Source of the DNA: Aeromonas salmonicida subsp. salmonicida
GTDB lineage: Bacteria; Pseudomonadota; Gammaproteobacteria; Enterobacterales; Aeromonadaceae
NCBI RefSeq assembly: GCF_001643305.1
Contig: NZ_LSGW01000046.1
Coordinates: 62,001 to 126,000 of the forward strand
Direction: 5' to 3'
Length of the DNA stretch: 64,000 nucleotides
Below are positions 56,057-64,000 of this stretch, piece after piece (the first letter of the stretch is position 1; each line of letters opens with the position of its first letter). Under the pieces are notes generated by a model. The model was not told where the DNA came from, did no database searches, and saw nothing but the letters and a program-made list of their open reading frames with translations. The position numbers and the translations under genes are program-made.

Positions 56057-56173
56057 GGCTTTCTCTCCACTCGAAATATATTGATAGCCTAGACCCTGCT
56101 GGTAAAAAGCGGTTTTGCCCAACGAGGCGAGCTGCCATAATTGCTTCAAATACCTTTGCAATATTTGGCCCAT

Positions 56174-56728
56174 ATGCAAACACTGCAAAATCATTTTCTG
56201 CTCGCCATGCCGAGCCTCTCCGATCCCTATTTCGAACGTTCGCTGGTCTACCTGTGCGAGCACAATGAAGAGGGTGCCATGGGGTTGGTGGTCAATATCC
56301 CGGTGGACATGTCACTGGATGCCATGCTGACCCAGCTCAAACTCGCACCACCGCCCAGCCCGGAACTCAAACAGCCGGTGCTGCAAGGGGGCCCTGTGCA
56401 TGCCGATCGCGGCTTCGTGCTGCACAGCTTCCGTCCCGGGTTCAACTCCACCCTGCAGGTGGGGGACGAACTCATGGTCACCACCTCCAAGGACATACTG
56501 GAAACCCTGGGCACCGAACAGGCACCGGATCACTGGTTGGTGGCGCTCGGCTACGCAGGTTGGAGTGCGGGTCAACTGGAACAGGAACTGGTGGACGGGG
56601 CCTGGCTGGTGATACCGCCCAACCCGGATCTGGTATTCAAGACTCCCATTCATCAACGCTGGCAGCAAGCGGCCGCCAGCATAGGGGTCAATCCCATTCA
56701 TCTATCCAGCGACATCGGCCATAGCTGA
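56174..56728 (+). CDS. yqgE: YqgE/AlgH-family protein
   Basis: The 184-residue protein is a typical UPF0301/AlgH member: NHFLLAMPSLSDPYFERSLVY at the N-terminus, EEGAMGLVVNIP, QGGPVHADRGFVLH and ALGYAGWSAGQLEQEL. The biochemical role is unsettled; in Pseudomonas AlgH affects alginate and virulence regulation. It precedes ruvX by 46 bases, the usual operon. ATG 56174 gives the conserved N-terminus. Confidence 0.95.
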   Translation: MQTLQNHFLLAMPSLSDPYFERSLVYLCEHNEEGAMGLVVNIPVDMSLDAMLTQLKLAPPPSPELKQPVLQGGPVHADRGFVLHSFRPGFNSTLQVGDELMVTTSKDILETLGTEQAPDHWLVALGYAGWSAGQLEQELVDGAWLVIPPNPDLVFKTPIHQRWQQAAASIGVNPIHLSSDIGHS

Positions 56729-56774
56729 TGCCGTTTGCCACGCATTTTGCGATGCGTTTTGAGGAAAATATTCA

Positions 56775-57197
56775 ATGTCATCACGCAGTATCATGGGCTT
56801 CGACTACGGCACCAAGAGCATAGGGGTCGCCATCGGACAGGAGCTCACCGGCACGGCCCAGCCCCTGCGCGCCATCAAGGCCAACGACGGTGTGCCCAAC
56901 TGGGACGACATCGAAAAACTGCTCAAGGAGTGGCAGCCAGACCTGCTGGTGGTGGGATTGCCGCTGAACATGGATGGCACAGAGCAGGAGATCACTGTGC
57001 GGGCTCGCAAATTCGGCAATCGCCTGCACGGCCGCTTTGGTAAGCAGGTGGAGTTCAAGGACGAGCGGCTCACCACCACGGATGCCCGCGCCCGCCTGTT
57101 TGAACGGGGTGGCTACAAGGCACTCGATAAAGGCAGTGTGGACGGTGTCTCAGCACAGCTCATTCTGGAAGCCTGGATGGAAGAGCAGTACGGCTAA
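56775..57197 (+). CDS. ruvX: YqgF/RuvX, pre-16S rRNA nuclease-type RNase H-fold protein
   Basis: The 140-residue protein has the YqgF RNase H-like fold: [14 protein letters not shown] with the catalytic Asp, [18 protein letters not shown], and [15 protein letters not shown] with acidic residues, ending in a C-terminal helix with Asp ([14 protein letters not shown]). E. coli YqgF processes the 16S rRNA 5-prime end. It is cotranscribed with yqgE. Confidence 0.95.
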   Translation: MSSRSIMGFDYGTKSIGVAIGQELTGTAQPLRAIKANDGVPNWDDIEKLLKEWQPDLLVVGLPLNMDGTEQEITVRARKFGNRLHGRFGKQVEFKDERLTTTDARARLFERGGYKALDKGSVDGVSAQLILEAWMEEQYG

Positions 57198-57210
57198 TCC
57201 AGAAACAACA

Positions 57211-57236
57211 AGGCAAGGGCTGCAGCCCTTGCCTTG
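57211..57236 (+). terminator. Hairpin after ruvX
   Basis: AAGGCAAGGGCTG / CAGCCCTTGCCTT, a perfect 13-bp palindrome 14 bases after the ruvX stop, without a clear T run. It probably ends the yqgE-ruvX transcript. Confidence 0.7.
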
Positions 57237-57339
57237 CCACATACTCCCCCATCATGCCAGTGACTGATCAGGCGCCAGCGCCTCATCCTCTGTCAGACTC
57301 AGATGTTCCGAATGCCCCATGGGAACCGTGACTGCGACA

Positions 57340-58302
57340 TTAGCGTGGCGATACGTCGTTGTAGAGTCGCCGGATTTCGTTGCGCAGCCACATCACCTTA
57401 ACATCCTGATTGTGGCGTTTGTGCCAGAGCAGAACGAAGGCAATCTCCAACTGGGCGTAGAGCTTCTCGGACAGCGGTAGCGGCATGGCAATCAGGTTGT
57501 CGTGATGCTTGGCCGCATAACCGCCGCAGTAGGAAGGGGCGATGGCAATCAGCTCGTGGCTGGACTGGGCGGCAATATGCAACGCCTGCTCGAAGCTGGA
57601 GACCATGATGGGCACATTTCGTTTCAGCCCCTCCTCCTCCAGCAGACTGTCGAGAGCCCAGCTGTCATTCGCCTCCCACACCATGCTGACCTGAGGAGAC
57701 GCCAGAAAGTTCTCCAGCGACCACTTCTGCTCGAGCAGGGGGTGATCCTTGCGCAGAAAGACCACGGGGCGATCGGTGAACAGCACCTCATGGTCGATGT
57801 AGTAGGGCAACCGGTTGACCTTGGCCCGGGAGCGGGCATAGGTTTCCCTAGCACAAAATCCCAGATCCGCATCCCCGTTGACAATGTCATTGAGGGAATG
57901 GTGATCCCACCCCAGCATCCTGACCACAGAGTTGGGGTACTTCTGGTAGATGGTCGTGGGCAGATCGCTCAGGAAGCTGATGTAGAAAGGCGACTCCATT
58001 ACCAGACTAAAGCGGGCCCCGTCGGGGATCGCCTCGCTGTTGAGCGAAGTGATGGTGTCAGTGAGCTGGAACCAGACCTTCAGCTCCTCCTCCAGGGTCA
58101 GGGATAGGTTGGTGGGCTGCAACCCCTGCCGCACCCGCACAAACAGGGGATCGTCAAACCACTCCCGCAACTTGGCGAGGGATTTGCTCACCGCAGACGG
58201 GGTGACACAGAGCTTTTTGGCCGCCCCTGCCACACTGCGCGCCTGCATCAGATACTTGAAGACCACCAGCAGGTTCAAATCGAGTTCACCCAGATTGCGC
58301 AT
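57340..58302 (-). CDS. yidZ: LysR-family regulator YidZ
   Basis: The 320-residue protein aligns along its length with E. coli YidZ: N-terminal HTH LDLNLLVVFKYLMQARSVAG, CVTPSAVSKSLAKLREWFDD, PLFVRVRQGLQP, and RPVVFLRKDHPLLEQKW and LLWHKRHNQDVKVMWLR in the effector domain. YidZ has been linked to anaerobic nitric oxide protection in E. coli, but its targets are poorly known. ATG 58302 is the conserved start. It lies 22 bases downstream of mdtL in the same direction, the same order as in E. coli. Confidence 0.93.
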   Translation of the reverse strand: MRNLGELDLNLLVVFKYLMQARSVAGAAKKLCVTPSAVSKSLAKLREWFDDPLFVRVRQGLQPTNLSLTLEEELKVWFQLTDTITSLNSEAIPDGARFSLVMESPFYISFLSDLPTTIYQKYPNSVVRMLGWDHHSLNDIVNGDADLGFCARETYARSRAKVNRLPYYIDHEVLFTDRPVVFLRKDHPLLEQKWSLENFLASPQVSMVWEANDSWALDSLLEEEGLKRNVPIMVSSFEQALHIAAQSSHELIAIAPSYCGGYAAKHHDNLIAMPLPLSEKLYAQLEIAFVLLWHKRHNQDVKVMWLRNEIRRLYNDVSPR

Positions 58303-58324
58303 ATCCCCTCTCACATTTCGTTCG

Positions 58325-59497
58325 TTATCCCCGCGACCGCGCTTCACGCACCGCGAGCAATGGTAGCAGCCCTTTGACGGCCAGGTAACTGAGCAGCGTC
58401 AGCAGCAGGGCATAGATCAGCATCTCGGTCGGGGCAAAGCCAAGTTGGCCCAGCAGCCAGATATAGAGGCCGGAGAGGCTAATCTGCATGATACAGAGCA
58501 CGGCGCTGGCGAACGCCACATTGTGCTGGCAACCATCGAGCGCCTCCCCCATCGCCACCCCGAAGCCGCAAGAAAAGCCAACGCAGACCAGTGCAAACCC
58601 CGGCAGCAGCAAGTGAATGTTGCCCCCCAACTGCCAGCTGCCGAACAAGACACACGCCGCCAACAGATAAGCCAGATGGGATACGGCCAGCACCTTGTGC
58701 TTGCCGAGCCAGCGCAGCAGCAGTGGCGTCAGGAAGGAGGTGGACATGCTCACCCCGGCCATCACCATCATCACGATGGAGTACTGCTCGGTGGTAAAAC
58801 CAAATTCCTTCATCAGGATCAGTGGCGAGACGCTGACATAGACCAGAATGGCGGTCACACTGGCACTGGTCAGCAGGGAGAGCAGCATAAAGCGCGGGGA
58901 GCGCAGCAGGGCGAAGGGCAGCACCGTACCACTCCCCGGTTGCCGGGCAGGACGGGTCTCCTTGAGCAGCAACAAGTTCACCAGACCGCTAATGGCCGCC
59001 ACCAGCGCCATCGCCACGAAGATCCCGCGCCAGTCAAAGTGGGACAGGATGAGATAACCGAGCACCGGCGCCAGCACAGGGATCACGCAGATGACGCCAT
59101 TGATCATCGAGAGCGCCATCGCCAGCCGCTCCTGGCTCAATACATCCCGCAGCACGGTAAAAGTCATGATATAGAGCGCCCCCGCCCCGACGCCCTGCCA
59201 GAAACGGCCGAGATAAAACTGGCTGATCCCCGCCGCATTGGCCGCCACCAGCGAGGCGATGACAAAGATGAGGGCGCCCCCGATCACCACCCAGCGCCGT
59301 CCGTAACGATCCGCAATCATTCCCCCCAGCAGCACAGTCGCCGCCATACCGAACAGATAGATGGAGAAGGCGGTGTGGATCTGCGCCTCGCTCGCCTGCA
59401 GGGTGTCGGCAATCTGGGGCACCGCCACCAGATAGAGATCGATTCCGACCGGATAGAGGATGATCATCAGAAAACTGCACAACAGGAAAATACCCAT
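58325..59497 (-). CDS. mdtL: MFS multidrug transporter MdtL
   Basis: The 390-residue protein has twelve membrane helices and the drug:proton antiporter (DHA1) motifs: DRYGRRWVVIGG (motif A) in the loop after helix 2 and GAGALYIMTFTVLRD (motif B), with PVLAPVLGYLI (motif C). MdtL exports chloramphenicol and other drugs in E. coli. Start ATG 59497 (MGIFLLCSFLMIILYPVGID) matches MdtL; the longer upstream frame is not conserved. It forms an operon with yidZ. Confidence 0.92.
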   Translation of the reverse strand: MGIFLLCSFLMIILYPVGIDLYLVAVPQIADTLQASEAQIHTAFSIYLFGMAATVLLGGMIADRYGRRWVVIGGALIFVIASLVAANAAGISQFYLGRFWQGVGAGALYIMTFTVLRDVLSQERLAMALSMINGVICVIPVLAPVLGYLILSHFDWRGIFVAMALVAAISGLVNLLLLKETRPARQPGSGTVLPFALLRSPRFMLLSLLTSASVTAILVYVSVSPLILMKEFGFTTEQYSIVMMVMAGVSMSTSFLTPLLLRWLGKHKVLAVSHLAYLLAACVLFGSWQLGGNIHLLLPGFALVCVGFSCGFGVAMGEALDGCQHNVAFASAVLCIMQISLSGLYIWLLGQLGFAPTEMLIYALLLTLLSYLAVKGLLPLLAVREARSRG

Positions 59498-59753
59498 GGA
59501 TGCTCCATAACAGAGTGGCCCGCAAGCACCTGCCTGACGACTGAAACAGGTGGCCAGAGTGGGCGGGGCCAAGGTGGTAACGAACGTAGTAACGAACATG
59601 ACAACGAACAGGGTCGCAATGGGAGAACTATATGGGCGACCCCCTCCTGCACCTAGTGAAGAGATGGCGATCGGTACATTCCAATTTGGACATTTTATTT
59701 TAAGTGCCGAGCTATTTGGGCATTAGCGTGAACGATGGCCGTGCCAGGCAGCA

Positions 59754-59785
59754 CCAAAAAGTACGCAGGGCAATCCCGGCGTACT
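59754..59785 (-). terminator. Terminator of the beta-lactamase gene
   Basis: On the minus strand AGTACGC / GCGTACT with an internal CGGG/CCCT pairing, followed by TTTTTGG, 26 bases past the stop. Confidence 0.85.
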
Positions 59786-59810
59786 CATCTCAATCAAAAC
59801 AACCGCACTG

Positions 59811-61100
<1,290 letters not shown>

Positions 61101-61183
61101 TCAATGGCTTGCCCTTTCGTTGCCCCCTCCTCCATCGCTGACGTATAAGCTGTAGGGGCAATGAGACACAGGGGGAAGCACGA

Positions 61184-62104
61184 GTGAAAGCACAAGAACA
61201 GATAGCAGGGCTGCTGGCGGCACTGGAGCAGGTGATTTTGGGTAAGCCGCTGCAACTCAAGATAGCCCTGGTCACCCTGCTGGCCCGTGGTCACCTGCTG
61301 ATCGAGGATCTGCCCGGCATGGGCAAAACCACCCTGGCACACGGGCTGGCACAGGTGCTGGGGCTCGACTGCCGGCGAGTGCAGTTCACCGCCGATCTGC
61401 TGCCCGCCGACCTGCTGGGGCTGCAGATCTTTGACACCCACCAGCAGCAGTTTCGTTTTCACCCCGGCCCCGTCTTTACTCAGATGCTGCTGGCGGACGA
61501 GATCAACCGTGCCAGCCCCAAGGTGCAGAGTGCCCTGCTGGAGGCCATGGCCGAGGGGCGAGTGAGCATCGAAGGCCACACTCACCCGCTCCCCGCCCCC
61601 TTCTTCGTCATCGCCACCCAGAATCCGGCGGATCAGGCGGGCACCTATCCCTTGCCCGAGTCCCAGCTCGATCGCTTCGCTGTGCGCCTGTCGCTCGGCT
61701 TTCCACCACGGGAGGCCGAACGCCAGCTGCTGCGAAGCGGTAACCAGACCAATCCTCTGACCCGGCAACTGGATGCTGCCGGGCTGGCCACCCTGCAGGC
61801 AGAGGTGGATGCCATTCATGTCTCCGATGCCACCCTCGACTACCTGCTGGCGCTGGTACACCAGAGCCGCTTCGATGCAGAGCTGCCCCAACCTCTCTCC
61901 CCCAGAGCAGCCCAGACCCTGCTGGCGGTGAGCCGGGCCTGGTCATTGGTAGCGGGGCGCCGTTTCGTCACTGTGGAGGATGTGCAGGCCGTCTTCCCCT
62001 ACGTTGCCGAGCACAGGCTCAGAGGCAGCTTCGGGGTACAGCGCGGCGAGGCCAGCCCCCTGAGCCAGCGCCTGCTGGCCAGCGTCAGTCCGGACAATCC
62101 TTGA
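61184..62104 (+). CDS. MoxR-family AAA+ ATPase
   Basis: The 306-residue protein has Walker A in LIEDLPGMGKTTLAHGL, Walker B LLADEINRASPK, sensor 1 VIATQNPADQAGTYPLPESQ and the C-terminal lid. MoxR ATPases act as chaperones that help assemble or activate neighbouring protein complexes. The next genes encode a DUF58 protein and a transglutaminase-like membrane protein, the classic MoxR operon. The start is GTG 61184 with GGGGGAAG upstream; there is no in-frame ATG before the conserved region. Confidence 0.93.
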   Translation: MKAQEQIAGLLAALEQVILGKPLQLKIALVTLLARGHLLIEDLPGMGKTTLAHGLAQVLGLDCRRVQFTADLLPADLLGLQIFDTHQQQFRFHPGPVFTQMLLADEINRASPKVQSALLEAMAEGRVSIEGHTHPLPAPFFVIATQNPADQAGTYPLPESQLDRFAVRLSLGFPPREAERQLLRSGNQTNPLTRQLDAAGLATLQAEVDAIHVSDATLDYLLALVHQSRFDAELPQPLSPRAAQTLLAVSRAWSLVAGRRFVTVEDVQAVFPYVAEHRLRGSFGVQRGEASPLSQRLLASVSPDNP

Positions 62105-63108
62105 TGAAACGCCCCCTGCTGGGCTGGCGCCGGTTCAGGGAGCAGTGGCAGCAACGCTGGCTGACCCGCCGTATCCCCCCCGCCCGCCAGATGACACTGG
62201 GGCGGCGCAGCCTGTTTATCCTGCCCACCCGCATGGGGCTGCTCTATCTGCTGGTAATGAGCGCCATCTACCTGCTCGGAACCAACTACCAGAACAACCT
62301 GGTGCTGCTGGTCTCTTATTGCCTCGGCAGCCTCTTCATGGCCGCCATGTGGCTTACCCATCGCAACTTGCTGGGGCTGGAACTGCTGGGAGGTTCGACC
62401 GTGCTGGGGGAGGCGGGCAGCCAGGTCCCCATCCAGGTGACGGTACGAAGCGTGCGCCCGTGTCAGGCGCTGTACTTTGCCCTCAATGAAGGCTCGCTCT
62501 GGCTGGCGCAGGCAAACTCGACACCCCAGAGCCTGACCCTGCCGGTGCGGGGAATACAACGCGGCCGCTTACCACTGGGCCGCCTTCGGGTAGAGAGCCG
62601 CTACCCACTCGGTCTGTTTCGCTGCTGGTCGCTGCTGGATCTGCAACTGGAAGCCTGGCTGGCCCCCAAACCTCTCTATGGGCCACTGCGGGGCGGTTCG
62701 CCGTCAGGGCAGAAAGGTACCCAGGGTCAAGCTGGTCCCGCCCCCCTCGGCGATTTCGACATGTTGCGGGCACACCAGGTCGGGGAACCCTTCGGCCAGA
62801 TTGCCTGGAAGCAGTTCGCTCAGGGGCGCGGCCTGCTGGTCAAGCAGTTCCAGGAACCCGAACAAGATGACACTCACCTCAGCCTGCAAGGCGTCACAGG
62901 CACGGATCTTGAGCAGCGACTGTCAGCCCTGGCCTGGTGGTGCGCCGATTATGGCAAGCGGGGCATCCCTTTCACCCTGACCCTGACAGGCCAGACCCTG
63001 GGCCCGGAGAGCGGCCCCGCCTTTCTTCGGCACTGTCAGCTGGCATTGGCCCGCTTCGATGACAGAGCCGGATCTGTAGACGAGGGCTCTCCCGATGCTG
63101 CTCGATAA
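62104..63108 (+). CDS. DUF58 membrane protein
   Basis: The 334-residue protein has two N-terminal membrane helices (about residues 43-85: LLYLLVMSAIYLLG and LLVSYCLGSLFMAAMW) and a C-terminal DUF58 domain whose core is GDFDMLRAHQVGEPFGQIAWKQFA, matching the family's R-x-Y-x-x-G-D-x-x-R-x-I-x-W pattern. Its start overlaps the moxR stop by one base (TGATG), and its end overlaps the next gene by 14 bases, so the three proteins are translated together. DUF58 proteins are thought to work with MoxR at the envelope; the function is not known. Confidence 0.92.
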   Translation: MKRPLLGWRRFREQWQQRWLTRRIPPARQMTLGRRSLFILPTRMGLLYLLVMSAIYLLGTNYQNNLVLLVSYCLGSLFMAAMWLTHRNLLGLELLGGSTVLGEAGSQVPIQVTVRSVRPCQALYFALNEGSLWLAQANSTPQSLTLPVRGIQRGRLPLGRLRVESRYPLGLFRCWSLLDLQLEAWLAPKPLYGPLRGGSPSGQKGTQGQAGPAPLGDFDMLRAHQVGEPFGQIAWKQFAQGRGLLVKQFQEPEQDDTHLSLQGVTGTDLEQRLSALAWWCADYGKRGIPFTLTLTGQTLGPESGPAFLRHCQLALARFDDRAGSVDEGSPDAAR

Positions 63109-64000
63109 TCGCCGTCTGCTGCCCCTCATCGCCTTGCAACAAGGTGTGCTGGTGCTGGCACTCTGGCCCCAGCTGCAGCTCTGGGTCGTCGCAGTCGGCG
63201 CCATCACCCTGGGCGTGCGGGCCATGATGCTGTGGCAGGAGTGGCGTTCGCCCCCTGCTCGCGCACTGGCGCTGCTGGCCATCACGGGGGTTCTGCTGTT
63301 GGCCTGGCAATGGCGGGTGCTGTGCACGCTGCCAGCCCTCATCAACCTGCTCTGGCTCGGCTACAGCCTGAAGATGATAGAGGTTCGGCGGGAGCGGGAT
63401 ATAGAACAGGTGCTGCTGCTCGCCTTCTTTCTCATCGCGCTGGCGCTGGTACAACGTCAGAGCATGGGCTGGGCACTGACCATGGCAGCTACACTCTGGC
63501 TGACGGTGAGCACACTGGTGACTGCCGTGGCACCGGAGCAGAGACAGCCGTGGCGCAGCGCCGGCGCCTCCCTGCTGTTGGCCCTCCCCCTGCTGCTGAC
63601 CCTGTTTCTGGTGCTGCCAAGACTGCCCCCGCTCTGGCAGATGCCGACCACCAGCCGCGCCCTGTCGGGGCTCTCGGAAGAGGTGGGCCCCGGCGACATC
63701 AGCGAGCTGGTCAACTCCTCCGAGCTGGCCTTTCGCGTCACCTTTGCCGATGGCCCGCCCCCCGCCAGCGAGCGCTATTTTCCGGTGATGCGCCAGGAAC
63801 AGTTCGATGGCCGCCGCTGGCTGCTGAGTGCCGAGACCCGGCAGTGGCAGCAATCCCAACCCATGCAAACAATACAAGTGCAAACCGGCGCAGGTCCCCT
63901 GCCCCCCGCCAGTTACGAGGTGATCGCGGAACCTCAGCGCCACCGCTGGACGCTGGCGCTCTCCCAGCCCAGCGTCTTGCTCGGCCCTGTGCTGGTCAGC
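63095..64000 (+). CDS. TgpA-like transglutaminase-domain membrane protein, N-terminal part
   Basis: The gene runs off the right edge after 302 residues. Five or six membrane helices lie in the first 175 residues (for example LLAITGVLLLAWQWRVL and LLLALPLLLTLFLVLPRLP), followed by the DUF3488 region: MPTTSRALSGLSEEVGPGDI and SELVNSSELAFRVTFADG, then YFPVMRQEQFDGRRW. This matches TgpA/YebB-type proteins with a periplasmic transglutaminase-like domain near the C-terminus, which lies outside the window. It completes the moxR-DUF58-tgpA operon. ATG 63095 overlaps the preceding gene by 14 bases. Confidence 0.9.
   Translation, partial: MLLDNRRLLPLIALQQGVLVLALWPQLQLWVVAVGAITLGVRAMMLWQEWRSPPARALALLAITGVLLLAWQWRVLCTLPALINLLWLGYSLKMIEVRRERDIEQVLLLAFFLIALALVQRQSMGWALTMAATLWLTVSTLVTAVAPEQRQPWRSAGASLLLALPLLLTLFLVLPRLPPLWQMPTTSRALSGLSEEVGPGDISELVNSSELAFRVTFADGPPPASERYFPVMRQEQFDGRRWLLSAETRQWQQSQPMQTIQVQTGAGPLPPASYEVIAEPQRHRWTLALSQPSVLLGPVLVS

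Noticed and set aside
57252..57320. A 22-residue minus-strand frame (MGHSEHLSLTEDEALAPDQS at its start) downstream of yidZ.
   Set aside because: Too short, with no ribosome site or family; it may only be read-through sequence.

Overview
The window reads as a chromosomal segment of a gamma-proteobacterium, most likely Aeromonas. A chromosomal class C beta-lactamase of the FOX/CepS type sits under a cre/blr-type TTCAC tag, and the core gene neighbourhoods (phoB-phoR-pstS, ligA-zipA-smc/cysZ, tyrS-mepM-anmK, tktA/metK, rsmE-gshB-yqgE-ruvX, mdtL-yidZ) are gamma-proteobacterial. DNA is GC-rich apart from AT-rich spacers near 15.3-16.3 kb and 44.8-47.6 kb. I saw no IS element, prophage, CRISPR array, tRNA or rRNA. 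About eight genes are broken or carry a changed key residue, so the segment looks like part of a genome undergoing gene decay, as is known for host-restricted aeromonads such as A. salmonicida. The species is inference.

Layout. 0-5 kb: nagK (partial), a broken GNAT gene, an M48 lipoprotein protease, pstS, phoR and phoB, with Pho boxes before pstS and phoB. 5-9 kb: a VOC protein, a frameshifted diguanylate cyclase, and a deletion junction joining an aldo/keto reductase to an AcoR-type sigma54 regulator. 9-15.3 kb: a LysR regulator and a four-gene dicarboxylate/citrate operon (2-hydroxycarboxylate transporter, malic enzyme, CitA-type sensor, CitB-type regulator) whose transporter is broken by an 8-bp tandem duplication. 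16-19 kb: a MarR-HlyD-DUF2955 efflux operon behind a perfect 20-bp inverted repeat. 19-25 kb: a periplasmic binding protein, a MliC-like lysozyme inhibitor, a pmp3 remnant, anaerobic ribonucleotide reductase (nrdD, unknown small ORF, nrdG) with NrdR boxes, and another binding protein.

25-36 kb: ligA, zipA, smc, cysZ, a TRIC-family protein, a DUF3862 lipoprotein, mepK and ldtD. 36-40.4 kb: a solute-binding protein with a nonsense codon, then a gtrA/gtrB-type glycosyl-transfer operon with an unknown first gene. 40.6-44.7 kb: tyrS, mepM and anmK, with an apparent anmK 5-prime remnant just upstream. 45.4-47.2 kb: a protein made of three RidA domains in one chain, and a small membrane protein. 47.6-54.4 kb: tktA, metK (MetJ operator), sprT, endA, rsmE and gshB. 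54.4-57.2 kb: a chemoreceptor broken at a G9 tract, yqgE and ruvX. 57.3-64 kb: yidZ, mdtL, ampC with KTG changed to KTC, and a moxR-DUF58-transglutaminase operon running off the right edge.

The most notable observations are two 8-bp tandem duplications that each break one gene, the covalent triple RidA protein, the KTC beta-lactamase, the poly-G chemoreceptor, the anmK remnant, and the unknown ORF and hairpins in the nrdD-nrdG operon.
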